DNA of 64,000 bases, from contig OW818639.1 in assembly GCA_942492795.1 (NCBI GenBank), positions 186,001 to 250,000 on the forward strand, in the 5' to 3' direction. A model generated the notes under the pieces. That model did not search any database. It had not been told where the DNA came from and saw nothing but the letters and a program-made list of their open reading frames with translations. Source of the DNA: RGIG3178 sp942492795. GTDB lineage: Bacteria > Bacillota > Clostridia > Christensenellales > QAND01. Positions 1 through 8,369 of this stretch are shown in pieces (the stretch's first letter is position 1; every line of letters begins with the position of its first letter). The position numbers and the translations under genes were made by a program.

Positions 1-24
1 AAATCCCCCTTGAAAGGCAAAAGC

Positions 25-561
25 CTACACCTTCGCGCTTAGCGACTCATAAACCCGGGCATATTTTTCATGGATCATCTTTCTGTCAAATTCCCAAAAA
101 TCCAGCAGCATCCGGTCCAGTTCGGCGGCGCTGAAATACTTCTCCGTATCGGGGAAAAATACGTCGTCCTCTTTTTGAATATGCACCGGGTAAAAACCGA
201 TCAGAAACAGCAGCTTTTCATGTATATCCGCTGCCGCGGATGCGTCGCCGTTCTTATAGCGCAGGTTGGCCGCGTACAAATCCCCGACGCCTTGCCGTGC
301 CTGTTTATGCTCGCTTATAAGCTCTTCCATCCTGATTTTGTCCGCATCATTCAATTCCCTGTCCGCCAAAACTTTAAACAGGATATCCTCTTCCTTGCCG
401 TGATGCGTCCGATCGGCATATACCCTGAAAAAATCGACGAACGCATCGATCAGCACGGCGTCTGCCTTGCCGCTCTTGATGTTGTCGGCTTCCTTTTCCG
501 CCAAAACCAGCATTTTTTCGATCAGCCTGTGTTCGACCATCAAAGGCCCTCTCGGTTTCAT
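25..561 (-). CDS. Hemerythrin-like (HHE cation-binding) domain protein
   Basis: A 178-residue soluble protein. It has the spaced histidine and carboxylate residues of the bacterial hemerythrin/HHE fold: His11 in EHRLIE, His53-His54 with Glu57-Glu58 in THHGKEED, His85 in SEHKQAR, His114, and His127 with Glu131-Asp132 in HIQKEDDVFFP. Such four-helix proteins bind a di-iron centre and sense or handle oxygen, nitric oxide or iron. The exact role here is not known. The ATG at 561 follows a GGGAGGTTTGCC ribosome-binding site. It is transcribed alone, and repeat-rich DNA lies upstream. Together with KatG and the universal stress protein it fits a stress-tolerance theme, which is inference. Confidence 0.85.
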   Translation of the reverse strand: MKPRGPLMVEHRLIEKMLVLAEKEADNIKSGKADAVLIDAFVDFFRVYADRTHHGKEEDILFKVLADRELNDADKIRMEELISEHKQARQGVGDLYAANLRYKNGDASAAADIHEKLLFLIGFYPVHIQKEDDVFFPDTEKYFSAAELDRMLLDFWEFDRKMIHEKYARVYESLSAKV

Positions 562-671
562 GGCAAACCTCCCTGTTTTTCACTGAATTGCGGTATCCGT
601 ATCGTGCTTATCTTTCGTGCGGCAACACGGACCGATTCTATTTTTTAGGATGCACTGATTTCTCTCGGTAC

Positions 672-1135
672 AGCGATATCTGTTAATTGCAATAATTAGG
701 AAGGGTCAAGACCCTTCCCTACACCTAAACGCTTATTTCCATCGTAGGGAACGGTCTTGACCGTTCCTGCCTGTCGGCATGCGATATACAATCTATCTGC
801 AATGACATCCCACACAGGGATTATAGGTGCGTTCCCTTATTTGGGGTTTGGGGCAACGCCCCAATGGGGGTAAGGGGCGAAGCCCCATCATTATCGGGCG
901 GTGGGCGGGTTTAGATAATCCCCGCGCTTTATCCTCCTCAGGAGGCGCTTCGGCTACGTTCCTCTTGAAGCAATCCGTTTTCCGCAAGCGAAGCTTCATG
1001 TGAAGCGGAAAACACCATTGCCCGCAGATTCATATCAATGAATCTGTGACTCAGGGGATTACTCAAGGGGGAATTGGATCCCCCTTGAAGGGCGAACGCC
1101 CGGCGGAGCCCAGTCAATAACGGGCGGTGGGCGGG
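672..1135. repeat. Mosaic intergenic repeat cluster 1
   Basis: No gene is supported here. It contains a 69-base nested inverted repeat (699-767), a GC-rich block ending in the common edge GGGCGGGTTTAGATA (about 842-919), a CCTCC/GGAGG hairpin (933-945), an inverted TTTTCCGC/GCGGAAAA block (about 980-1015) and a perfect 8-bp hairpin (1026-1045). It ends in a second copy of the GGGCGGGTT edge that contains the stop codon of the next gene. The same modules recur across the window. Confidence 0.85.
699..767. repeat. 69-base nested inverted repeat, copy 1
   Basis: The left arm (699-722) and right arm (744-767) are near-complements of each other. Each arm is also internally palindromic: GGAAGGGTC-AA-GACCCTTCC on the left and GGAACGGTC-TT-GACCGTTCC on the right. 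The central G/C pair differs between the arms, yet each arm keeps its own pairing. A second copy of identical length lies at 29020-29088. Confidence 0.85.
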
Positions 1136-2017
1136 TTAAGATAATCTCTTATTCGGAATCAACAACACCGACGCCGTCGCATACCGCACGATATTGTGGC
1201 TCACGCCGCCTAAGAAAAGCTCTTCCACAAACCCTTTCCCCTGGCTGCCCATCACCACCAACTGGATGTTGTTGTCCCGTATATGCTTGAGTATCTCAAC
1301 CGACGGATGCCCGAAGCCCAGCACCGCGTCAACCTCGACATCCCCTTGAGCTTTGAGCTGCGCCTGCATCTGCCGCAGCCGCTCCCTGTCGATCCTGTTG
1401 AATTCCTCCAGCCGTTCCTGCAAATATGGCACGATCCTGTACTGATCCTGAATATGGATCAGCGTCACTTTCTTTGCCCCTTCGCTCACCAGCGCTTTGA
1501 GATATTCAAACGCCTGTGCCGCGTTATCGGAAAAGTCCGTCGGGAACAATATACTTTCGGTCAGTGCTGCGGCACACGCTCCACTGGGTTCCGTTCCCGG
1601 GCCCTGTTTTCCGCCGATCCTGACAACCAGAACAGGCACTTGCGCCTGATGGATGACCTTGTTGGTCAACCCGCCGAAGAACAGCTCGCCCAGCATCGAA
1701 TTTTCGCGCGCGCCGACCACGATGACCTCATAGTTCTCTTCCTTTGCGATCTTGTCGATCGCGCTTTTGGTCAACCCCGGAATCATTCTTGTCGTTACCC
1801 TATACCCATGCTTTTCAAACATCGCCTTCTGATTCATAAGGCTGTTTTCGACGATCGCCGTCATATACGACGGATCGACGGCCGGATCGATTGATACGAG
1901 AAAATGTTGCAGCAGCAGGCATTCTTCTGCGCCAAGCACCTTGAGCCTTTCCATGCAATCTGCAAATTCATAGGTGGCATCGGACAATTCCGTCACAACA
2001 AGAAAACGTTTAAACAT
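1136..2017 (-). CDS. Tandem-domain universal stress protein (UspA family)
   Basis: 293 residues with two UspA domains, about 1-140 and 155-293. The second domain holds the ATP-binding pattern G-x2-G-x9-G in VMGSQGKGFVEELFLGG. The first has a weaker version (GARENSMLGELFFGG) that lacks the second glycine, so only one domain may bind nucleotide. Universal stress proteins are small cytoplasmic proteins linked to starvation and oxidative-stress survival. The start was set at ATG 2017 because AGGAGTG lies eight bases upstream; the frame stays open further but no other ribosome-binding site is seen. The stop codon lies inside the edge of the adjacent repeat module. Confidence 0.9.
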   Translation of the reverse strand: MFKRFLVVTELSDATYEFADCMERLKVLGAEECLLLQHFLVSIDPAVDPSYMTAIVENSLMNQKAMFEKHGYRVTTRMIPGLTKSAIDKIAKEENYEVIVVGARENSMLGELFFGGLTNKVIHQAQVPVLVVRIGGKQGPGTEPSGACAAALTESILFPTDFSDNAAQAFEYLKALVSEGAKKVTLIHIQDQYRIVPYLQERLEEFNRIDRERLRQMQAQLKAQGDVEVDAVLGFGHPSVEILKHIRDNNIQLVVMGSQGKGFVEELFLGGVSHNIVRYATASVLLIPNKRLS

Positions 2018-2366
2018 CCCAATCACTCCTTCGCTATCAGGCATGCCATCATTTTGTTGTCCGGATGATTCCAAATCCGGCCTTCTCCGGACGTCGCGCT
2101 TGTGAATTTTCCGATTCTTCGGCTCCATATCGCCGTCGTGTTTTCTATCCTGATTATATCACAACAGGCGCGGGGCAATCATTTTTCAAGTGATATGATC
2201 CCTGCGCCTTGACCGTTGCTGCTTGGAGGATCATAAGTCTTGCCCCCTGGGGAGAAAATCGGAAGTCGCCCCGGCCCCTTGGCAAGAGGAATACTTTACA
2301 CTGGTTCATGTGTTTGGAAGATATTTTCCCACAGCAGGGTTTTCCTTTAATATGCATCACAATGAA
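2018..2366. other. Intergenic stretch with one short repeat module
   Basis: No gene is supported. Bases 2236-2290 carry one repeat module, the block that begins near TTTGCCCCCTGGGG and ends CCCCTTGGCAAGAGG. The rest is unstructured to the eye and should hold the promoter of the stress-protein gene. Confidence 0.6.
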
Positions 2367-2657
2367 TCAATGTTTCCCACCGGTGATAACCATATATAGG
2401 AGAGCCACAATAATGAGAAACCAGGCCCAGCCAGGAGTTTTTCCCCTGCCCGAAGACCCTCCGCCCCCTCCTCCTCCGCCACTGGTGCGATTGTAAGCGT
2501 AGTAATTGTCTGCGTTGTCGCGCATCGATCCGCCGCCGCCTCCGCCATACCCGCCCTGCATCGGACAGACATTTATAAAAAACGGCAAACTTGCCAGTTC
2601 GGCGCTGGAGCGGAAAAGCTCAAATATACGTCCGGACGTTCCTTTGGTTTGGTTCAT
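2367..2657 (-). CDS. Small glycine-rich protein with C-terminal membrane helix
   Basis: 96 residues. A short amphipathic N-terminus (SGRIFELFRSSAELASLP) is followed by two poly-glycine stretches with Ser/Arg/Tyr/Asn between them. A single hydrophobic helix near the C-terminus (WAWFLIIVALLYMVITG) probably anchors it in the membrane. No family is recognised. ATG 2657 was chosen because AAAGGAG lies nine bases upstream; the in-frame ATG at 2666 would have no spacing. The poly-glycine tracts make a shadow of poly-proline on the other strand, which is not a gene. Function is unknown. Confidence 0.6.
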   Translation of the reverse strand: MNQTKGTSGRIFELFRSSAELASLPFFINVCPMQGGYGGGGGGSMRDNADNYYAYNRTSGGGGGGGGSSGRGKTPGWAWFLIIVALLYMVITGGKH

Positions 2658-2939
2658 TGTCTGCATCTCCTTTACGGTCAAAGGATAGCAGATCGGGTGC
2701 GCTGAAAAGGGTGCGGGGGAGAAGGGATACGATGGAGATGGTTTCCTAAGCACAATTATTGAAGGACTTTCCATACAAGTCATGATTTATATATAGAATT
2801 TATGACTTAACTATTTGATAATTAACTCATATAGTAATATACTTAGAATAAATGTAAGTAAAAGATGCAATGCAAGACATGATACATGTGAATGTGTCCC
2901 TCCAAGTGTCATATATAATTATAGTAAGGGAGATAGAAG

Positions 2940-3539
2940 ATGATCTGGATAAGCATATTACAAGTAATTGGAACATTTCTCCTTGCGTATATTGCGATAT
3001 TTGGAGAAGATATACGCAAATCAAAAAGGAAAACCTTGATAAAGATAGCAGTTCAAAGCGAAGAGTTAAATTATATTAATAATGCCATACCAACGTGGTT
3101 CTACTTCTTGCATATATCCAACACAGAGGGTCGTTTACCTGCCCACAGTGCTCGTGTATTTCTCGTTTATCTCGAGAATAAGAAAACCCATTTAATTTTT
3201 AAAGACTCTAATGGCCTTCCATTAAAATGGAAACATTCAGAATATTATATAGGAGGGCAAACCATTGGCTGCGATATAGATTGCGATGTATGTAGTATAA
3301 ATAAAGAATCAGGGTTTTATATGCCATTCGAGTTAAGCTCATATAATCTATTAAGAGTTCTAAATAACCCAAACGATTGTTGTGACCTAATCGCCGACTA
3401 TATAGTTAAATATGAAGAAGGCGTAACTACTAAATATCGATTTAGTTTTAAATGGGACGGCGAATTTGATGTGAATTCCAAAATGATGCAGCAGCACTTT
3501 TCTATAAAGCAGATAGTTATAACACATGATAATAAATAA
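2940..3539 (+). CDS. Hypothetical membrane-anchored protein, AT-rich accessory gene
   Basis: 199 residues. One N-terminal hydrophobic helix (about 3-21, WISILQVIGTFLLAYIAIF) is followed by a basic stretch and a soluble domain with no recognised family. A CxxxCxxC cluster (CDIDCDVC) lies near the middle. The ATG follows GGGAGATAGAAG. Base composition is much more AT-rich than in most neighbours, which suggests horizontal acquisition. It lies about 100 bases before the HEPN-motif gene on the same strand and may be co-transcribed with it. Function is unknown; a role as membrane partner of the downstream protein is only a guess. Confidence 0.65.
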   Translation: MIWISILQVIGTFLLAYIAIFGEDIRKSKRKTLIKIAVQSEELNYINNAIPTWFYFLHISNTEGRLPAHSARVFLVYLENKKTHLIFKDSNGLPLKWKHSEYYIGGQTIGCDIDCDVCSINKESGFYMPFELSSYNLLRVLNNPNDCCDLIADYIVKYEEGVTTKYRFSFKWDGEFDVNSKMMQQHFSIKQIVITHDNK

Positions 3540-3641
3540 ATGGAGACATAGAGGGTACACGGGATTGAATGATAGCTTTTTATAATACAACGAACATGAG
3601 AGGCACGAGAGACCTACCGCAGGAATTAATGTGAGGAAAAA

Positions 3642-4469
3642 ATGGAACCAGCAAAATATATTAGAACAAATACGGCTATAGAAGCAATAAAATGCTTAGA
3701 AAAGTTAAACCAGACACTTTTTCTCATAAAGGAAGATATTTACCAGTGGAAATGGTCCATAATAGTATTACATAATTGTATTCAGAATTATATGGTTTTA
3801 GCTTTAATGGGTACTAATCAAGCTGATGTTATCCTTGATAACACCAAAAGCAAAAAGCATATAACGGATTATTTAAACCCAAATTATAAGTTTTTATGTG
3901 CTGACTTTGAGGATTTCAAGAGGCTTTATAAGAAGAATGGATTAGGTGAGATCGAAGAATGTGATTTTATTAATATCTATACGAAAAGTGGATTAGACGA
4001 CCAAGAACTGCTAGAAAGATTTAAACATCTATATATGATGAGTAAGGTAGGCAGCGCAACATTAGAAGATTACTTTAACTTGTATGTTGAACTCGAAAGA
4101 TTGATTGAACGCAAGCTAAATGCAACAAACCCGAAATTAGATAAATTCTTATCACTATATGAAAAAATAAAATCGCAAGGCAATATGCAACGATATGTTG
4201 ATAGCATTACTTTTAAATCATCAAAACAACAAGATGAAGCTATGGTTGATTTAAATAGATTTAGAAATGATTTTATACATTTCTTCCCAAAAGGATGGTC
4301 TATTCAAGTCGACGGTTTGTCAGAAATATTTAATCATGTAATCGAAATAGTTGAATTTTTAGTCTTCCAATCAAGAAACTGCTATTATCAGTTCGATGAC
4401 AATCAGATTTTGGATACTACAAGACTTATTGCAAGTATTCGAATGACTTTAGAAGCATTATGTTCTTAA
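3642..4469 (+). CDS. Hypothetical protein with a HEPN-like R-x4-H motif
   Basis: 275 residues, mostly helical and AT-rich. Residues 206-216 read RFRNDFIHFFP, which contains R208-N209-x3-H213. This matches the R-x4-6-H signature of HEPN ribonuclease and toxin domains, in which the residue after Arg is polar. HEPN proteins are common in toxin-antitoxin and anti-phage systems, where they cut RNA. The match is a single short motif, so the assignment is a hypothesis. GAGGAAAAA precedes the ATG. It follows a membrane-anchored hypothetical gene and is followed, convergently, by a ribbon-helix-helix protein. Confidence 0.6.
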   Translation: MEPAKYIRTNTAIEAIKCLEKLNQTLFLIKEDIYQWKWSIIVLHNCIQNYMVLALMGTNQADVILDNTKSKKHITDYLNPNYKFLCADFEDFKRLYKKNGLGEIEECDFINIYTKSGLDDQELLERFKHLYMMSKVGSATLEDYFNLYVELERLIERKLNATNPKLDKFLSLYEKIKSQGNMQRYVDSITFKSSKQQDEAMVDLNRFRNDFIHFFPKGWSIQVDGLSEIFNHVIEIVEFLVFQSRNCYYQFDDNQILDTTRLIASIRMTLEALCS

Positions 4470-4512
4470 ATTATAAAACTTAAGAAATAAGCGGATAATA
4501 GAGGAAGACCGC

Positions 4513-4707
4513 CTATTCGACGATTTCGAAGTTTTCTACGCCATATGCCAAAAACATATTGATCAGTTCGTTTCTTGAGCGGTTGCTCATGGTTGCGATC
4601 TTATCGAGCTTGACAACGGTATCCTCTTTGACGCGGATGGAGAAGGTCTTATAGCCGTCGTCTCCCTTGATGCGCTCTTTTTTTGATATCTGGATTCTTC
4701 CGTCCAT
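4513..4707 (-). CDS. Ribbon-helix-helix (CopG/Arc-like) DNA-binding protein
   Basis: 64 residues from ATG 4707, which follows GAGGTG at seven bases. The C-terminal part has the ribbon-helix-helix pattern: a beta strand (KTFSIRVKEDT), then a helix (VVKLDKIATMS) and a second helix (SRNELINMFLAYGVEN). Such proteins bind DNA as dimers and commonly act as antitoxins or copy-number and plasmid regulators. It is divergent from the small gene at 4836, and their shared 128-base AT-rich gap probably holds its operator. Whether it serves as antitoxin for the HEPN-like gene is unknown. Confidence 0.75.
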   Translation of the reverse strand: MDGRIQISKKERIKGDDGYKTFSIRVKEDTVVKLDKIATMSNRSRNELINMFLAYGVENFEIVE

Positions 4708-4835
4708 TTTAATCACCTCGGCAACAGTGTAATTTGACAAGCAATCAAATGATATGTTATATTATATGTTATAGAACATGTGACATACTGAATAATGTAA
4801 TGTGATTACAAAACAGGTCGAGTAAGAGATTACGC

Positions 4836-5039
4836 ATGATTAATGTCGAGTACTGGAAGGGAGAAATTGAATTGCCGGATTATAAAATTATGTATTATGA
4901 ACTTGCGGCGAAAGTCGCGGATGCGGTGGAACTGCTTGTTTCTGCGCAGCAGCAGGTTGAAAGGCAGTTTATTGAAAATGCGGATCAGGATGCGTTGGTT
5001 CTTTTAAGTAAGGTGGAGAAGGAAGAAAATGAGGAGTAA
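4836..5039 (+). CDS. Small hypothetical protein
   Basis: 67 residues, acidic, with a central helix (ELAAKVADAVELLVSAQQQVERQ) likely to form a coiled coil. No family is recognised. The ribosome-binding site is weak (AAGAGATTACGC). It is divergent from the ribbon-helix-helix gene, and a repeat module starts three bases after its stop codon. It may belong to the same small accessory cluster. Confidence 0.5.
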   Translation: MINVEYWKGEIELPDYKIMYYELAAKVADAVELLVSAQQQVERQFIENADQDALVLLSKVEKEENEE

Positions 5040-5041
5040 GA

Positions 5042-5470
5042 TTTATCTATACACGCCTTCCACTCGATATTGAAGAGGCTACCGCCCCTTTGAACCCCGA
5101 ATGAAGTTAGCGGATAGTAGCACGATAGAGCACCGCGAAGCGAGCACCACGCAGTGGCCGTTTCAAGGGGGTAATGGGATCGCCAAGGGACCTTAGGGGG
5201 GAAATCGGAATCCTCCCCTGGTCCCTTGGCAAAGGAAAACACAAGGTTTATCAATACACAATTTTTGACTACATGCACAGAAGCGGTCAAGATATATAAG
5301 TAATGGCACTGCGCGGAATTCATCTATACCCTCCCTCCACCCGATATTGACGGGGCTCCGCCCCCTGACCCCCCAAAGGGCACCTCTTTGAACCTCGAAT
5401 GGAGCGTCAGTCGCTATAAAGAAACACAAAAAAAGGAACGGTCAAGACCGTTCCCTACAGAAGATTATTA
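5042..5470. repeat. Mosaic intergenic repeat cluster 2
   Basis: Two copies of the TTTATCTATAC...CGATATTGA edge (from 5042 and about 5322) lie either side of a block holding GGCCGTTTCAAGGGG, GGGGGGAAATCGG and CCCTTGGCAAAGG. It ends with the palindrome AACGGTCAAGACCGTT. No gene is supported. Confidence 0.8.
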
Positions 5471-5508
5471 TATCCGCTCACCACAAGAACTTAAATACGA
5501 TTAAGCAA

Positions 5509-6231
5509 TCACGACACGAAGCCCGGTACAACCTCGTGATATGGGAACGGCACAACGGTATGCAACTCGCTAAGCTGCTTCGCCTTCTCATACAGATCAT
5601 AGACATAGGCGATGTCGTCCCAATTCAGATTGAGCGTGCGGAACTCCACCAATTCATCCTTGAGGAAATTGACGCCCGCATACTTGGCGCTGACCCTGTT
5701 TTGAAAGCTGATATATTCGTCATATGTCATCAGTTCGCCTTTGGCCTTGCGGGCAATGTTCATGAAATCCATCTTATACTTGCTGTGGATGAAGCGCGAA
5801 GAATCATATCCCCCGTTTACCAGTACGCTGTAGAACGCGCGTTTGAGCTTATCGTTTGCGCGAAAATTGGCGTGGATGCCGCAATTGCTGTCAAACACGA
5901 AGTTTTCATAGAAATCCAGAACGCTCTTGATCTCAAGGAACAGTTTTTTAAGCGGCTCCTTCATCAGCGGAACCAGCACGATCTCTACATTCAAATCGTT
6001 GCCGATGGTCATGTCGGGCACGAATTTGCCGTTGTTCCCGACGATCGCTTTGATCTTGCGCATGCCGGTCGCGATATAATAGCGGCAACGGCGCTCGTAT
6101 TGCATGCCGAATTCGATCTCAAGGCCGCATCCGTCGCTCTGGAAGAATTCCTTGTCGTCGTCGCTCACCATTTGAAGGATTTTTTTGTATTTTTTTACAT
6201 CCAGTTTTTGTAAAAACCAGTGTTTGCGCAT
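5509..6231 (-). CDS. Putative amidoligase-like protein (ATP-grasp-related Amidoligase_2 type)
   Basis: 240 residues. The order of motifs fits the amidoligase family related to the COOH-NH2 ligases: GCGLEIEFGM near the N-terminus (glutamates for metal-ATP), NVEIVLVPL, then CGIHANF in the middle, and ELVEFRTLN near the C-terminus. Members join an amine to a carboxyl group using ATP, often in peptide-tagging or cell-wall-type modification. ATG 6231 was chosen because GGGAGTG lies eight bases upstream. It stands alone, with repeats on the 3' side and AT-rich DNA on the 5' side, so no partner substrate gene is evident. Assignment is by motif reading only. Confidence 0.65.
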   Translation of the reverse strand: MRKHWFLQKLDVKKYKKILQMVSDDDKEFFQSDGCGLEIEFGMQYERRCRYYIATGMRKIKAIVGNNGKFVPDMTIGNDLNVEIVLVPLMKEPLKKLFLEIKSVLDFYENFVFDSNCGIHANFRANDKLKRAFYSVLVNGGYDSSRFIHSKYKMDFMNIARKAKGELMTYDEYISFQNRVSAKYAGVNFLKDELVEFRTLNLNWDDIAYVYDLYEKAKQLSELHTVVPFPYHEVVPGFVS

Positions 6232-6273
6232 ATAGAACACTCCCGTTTCTTGTGTAAATAGTAGGATTATCAA

Positions 6274-6470
6274 AATTGAAACCGACAGGAAAAGCAGCCG
6301 GACAGAAGTGACAAATAAGGATACTATTTCATTGTGATCCTATTGTACCACAAAAATGATTGTATTAGTATAACTTTATATATACATATTTTACTATAAT
6401 AATTATAATAACTTAATAAAACTATTAATAACAGATAATATTATAATATTTTAATTGATATAACTGTTTA
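6274..6470. other. AT-rich noncoding stretch
   Basis: Very AT-rich DNA upstream of the amidoligase-like gene, with many TATAAT-like words, so no single promoter can be chosen. No gene is supported. Confidence 0.5.
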
Positions 6471-7270
6471 AAAGTTTAGATTCGTCTGCTGCCCAGGCAT
6501 TCGATTTGAAAAGTTGTTTTCCACTTCGCATGAAGCTTCGCTCGCGGATAACGGATTCATCTAGGGTAGAGTATCTCCCTAGGTGACCCAAATCAATGTA
6601 TAAAGCTCCCTCCAATCCCCTCACAAGGGATCGCGACCCTTTTGAACCCAAAAAAGTCTACGTTGAATATCTTTGTAGAAGGTATTGTCTCATACGTCAA
6701 AGGCAGGAACGGTCTTGACCGTTTCTGCAATGCCACCGCACCACGCAGTGGCCGTTTCAAGGGAACCGGAAGTGAGCGCTGCCAGTGGCAGATGAAGAGA
6801 ACCGGAGGTTCTGAAAGCACGAGATAAGTGCGAACGACAGTGAAGCGCGAATCCGTGTCTTTCAGAGGAGGGATCGGGACCTTAGGGGGGAAATCGGAAT
6901 CCTCCCCTGGCCTTGGCAAAAGAAAACACAAGGCTTATTAATACTCAAGTTATGGCTCTAAAAGCAGAAGCGGTCAAGGTATAAGTAATGACACTGCGCG
7001 GAATTTATCTATACCCTCCCTCCACCCAATTAATGAAGGGTTGAGTTCCCTTTTAACCCCGTTGCGGAACAAGACCGTTCCCTGCGATGGGGACAGGTTT
7101 TGGCGGACTGTTCGAAAAGGTTCAGAATCCGAGGGCTGCGCTCACAGGCAAATCGACTCATGCAGTGGTTTACAATATTTCCCGCGAGAGGTAAGGATGT
7201 GCGGTTATGTCGGCACAAGCGCACAGCAGCATTGTTGAAGGATATGGTTCCCAAGTAGACAGAGGAATAA
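6471..7270. repeat. Mosaic intergenic repeat cluster 3
   Basis: Contains the TTTTCCACTTCGCATGAAGC block, the GGAACGGTCTTGACCGTTTC palindrome near 6705, a CTGCC-AGT-GGCAG hairpin at 6779-6791, the GGTTCTGAAAGCACGAGATA segment and the CCTTGGCAAAAG block. A TTTATCTATACCC edge follows near 7010. Short reading frames across it are not supported. Confidence 0.8.
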
Positions 7271-7276
7271 CGCATA

Positions 7277-7305
7277 TTGTAATTATTTGAAAATTGGGCT
7301 ATAAT
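7277..7305 (+). promoter_or_regulatory. Predicted sigma-A promoter for the zinc-ribbon gene at 7385
   Basis: TTGTAA at 7277-7282 and a perfect TATAAT at 7300-7305 are separated by 17 bases. An AT-rich leader of about 73 bases runs to the TTG start. Confidence 0.6.
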
Positions 7306-7384
7306 ACTTATAAAATCTAATATATTATTTAATAAAATTAAATATCGAAAAATATATCGGATTGAAATTCAGGAGGTAATAAGA

Positions 7385-7714
7385 TTGGCAGACAAGACTT
7401 TAACATGCAGGGATTGCAACGCACCCTTCACTTTTTCCGAGAGCGAACAGGCTTTTTACAAGGAAAAGGGATTCGAAAACGAACCGCAGAGATGCCCGGA
7501 GTGCCGTGCTATCAAAAAGCAACAACAGGGCGGCGGCAACAGGGGATACGGTAACAGCTACGGCGGCGGCGGCAATAGCGGCGGATACGGAAGAAACGAC
7601 CGCGAAATGTTCTCAGCCGTTTGCGCAGAGTGCGGCAAGGATACGCAAGTTCCTTTCAGGCCGAGCGGCGACAGACCGGTCTATTGCAGTGCGTGCTTTC
7701 AATCGCGCAGATAA
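7385..7714 (+). CDS. Double zinc-ribbon protein with glycine-rich linker
   Basis: 109 residues with a TTG start, eight bases after a perfect AGGAGG. The N-terminal ribbon has C8-x2-C11 and C37-x2-C40 and resembles the 'probable zinc-ribbon' family. The C-terminal ribbon is a CxxC-x17-CxxC module (C80, C83, C101, C104). A flexible Gly/Asn/Tyr/Arg linker joins them. Proteins of this build are common in Firmicutes and related phyla; their function is not established, and nucleic-acid binding is likely but unproven. It has its own promoter and is followed by a clear terminator, so it is a single-gene transcript. Confidence 0.85.
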   Translation: MADKTLTCRDCNAPFTFSESEQAFYKEKGFENEPQRCPECRAIKKQQQGGGNRGYGNSYGGGGNSGGYGRNDREMFSAVCAECGKDTQVPFRPSGDRPVYCSACFQSRR

Positions 7715-7750
7715 AGGATAGAAAGTATCCTTGGTAAGATGATCATTTGG

Positions 7751-7784
7751 AGACCTCTTAACGCTTATGCTTAAGAGGTCTTTT
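7751..7784 (+). terminator. Rho-independent terminator
   Basis: AGACCTCTTAA and TTAAGAGGTCT form an 11-bp stem around a short loop, followed by a T run. It ends the zinc-ribbon transcript. Confidence 0.85.
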
Positions 7785-7797
7785 AAAACCAAAGGAA

Positions 7798-7905
7798 AAG
7801 CGTTCGCTTTTCAAGGGGATGCAGCTGTGGCGGGATGATCTATACCCACCCACCGCCCTATAATGATGGATCATTGCCCCTACAACCCCGGAAAGACGAC
7901 AAACA
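7798..7905. repeat. Short repeat module
   Basis: A GCGTTCGCTTTTCAAGGGG segment and the ATCTATACCCACCCACCGCC edge, in the minus orientation of the family. It ends just before the ribosome-binding site of the next gene. Confidence 0.7.
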
Positions 7906-7917
7906 CAGGAGGATACC

Positions 7918-8367
7918 ATGCCTATATTCAGCACAAAGGACGCGCAGGGAAATATGACCCTCAACGTCATCATGGGAGCCGGCATATCGACCATTTCGCA
8001 GGGGATGCCCGTGGTCCTAACATTGCTGGACGGCTTTTTTGGGATCCGGGAACGTTTCTCGCAAAAGGCTAACATCACGCTGATGTGCTCGCAGATCACA
8101 AGCATCCAGGAGATCCACGATATGGAGCTCATTTCCAAAAACCGGGTTGGATCGAGGATTGAGAAAAATCCTAAACCGCCTGGCCGTATCCCCGGATTGG
8201 TGGAGGGCATACGGACGAAAAAGGGTATGAAGTTCAAAGAATTCATCGTGATCAATTATGGATCGACAAACAAGAAGGTTATGGTTTTTGAGAAAGTCAC
8301 CGGCACGACGATAGGCTCCGATGAATTTATCAAAGAAGTTCAGGAAAGAGCCAACATTACGGCATAG
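7918..8367 (+). CDS. Hypothetical protein
   Basis: 149 residues preceded by a strong AGGAGG. It has a glycine-rich hydrophobic N-terminal segment (LNVIMGAGISTISQGMPVVL), a basic Pro/Gly loop (IEKNPKPPGRIPGLVEGIR) and alternating strands (FKEFIVINYG, KKVMVFEKVTG). The pattern suggests a small beta-rich domain, but no family is recognised. A repeat module begins a few bases after the stop. Function is unknown. Confidence 0.65.
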   Translation: MPIFSTKDAQGNMTLNVIMGAGISTISQGMPVVLTLLDGFFGIRERFSQKANITLMCSQITSIQEIHDMELISKNRVGSRIEKNPKPPGRIPGLVEGIRTKKGMKFKEFIVINYGSTNKKVMVFEKVTGTTIGSDEFIKEVQERANITA

Positions 8368-8369
8368 AG

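Noticed and set aside
793..999. 68-codon minus-strand frame
   Set aside because: It lies wholly inside repeat modules of cluster 1.
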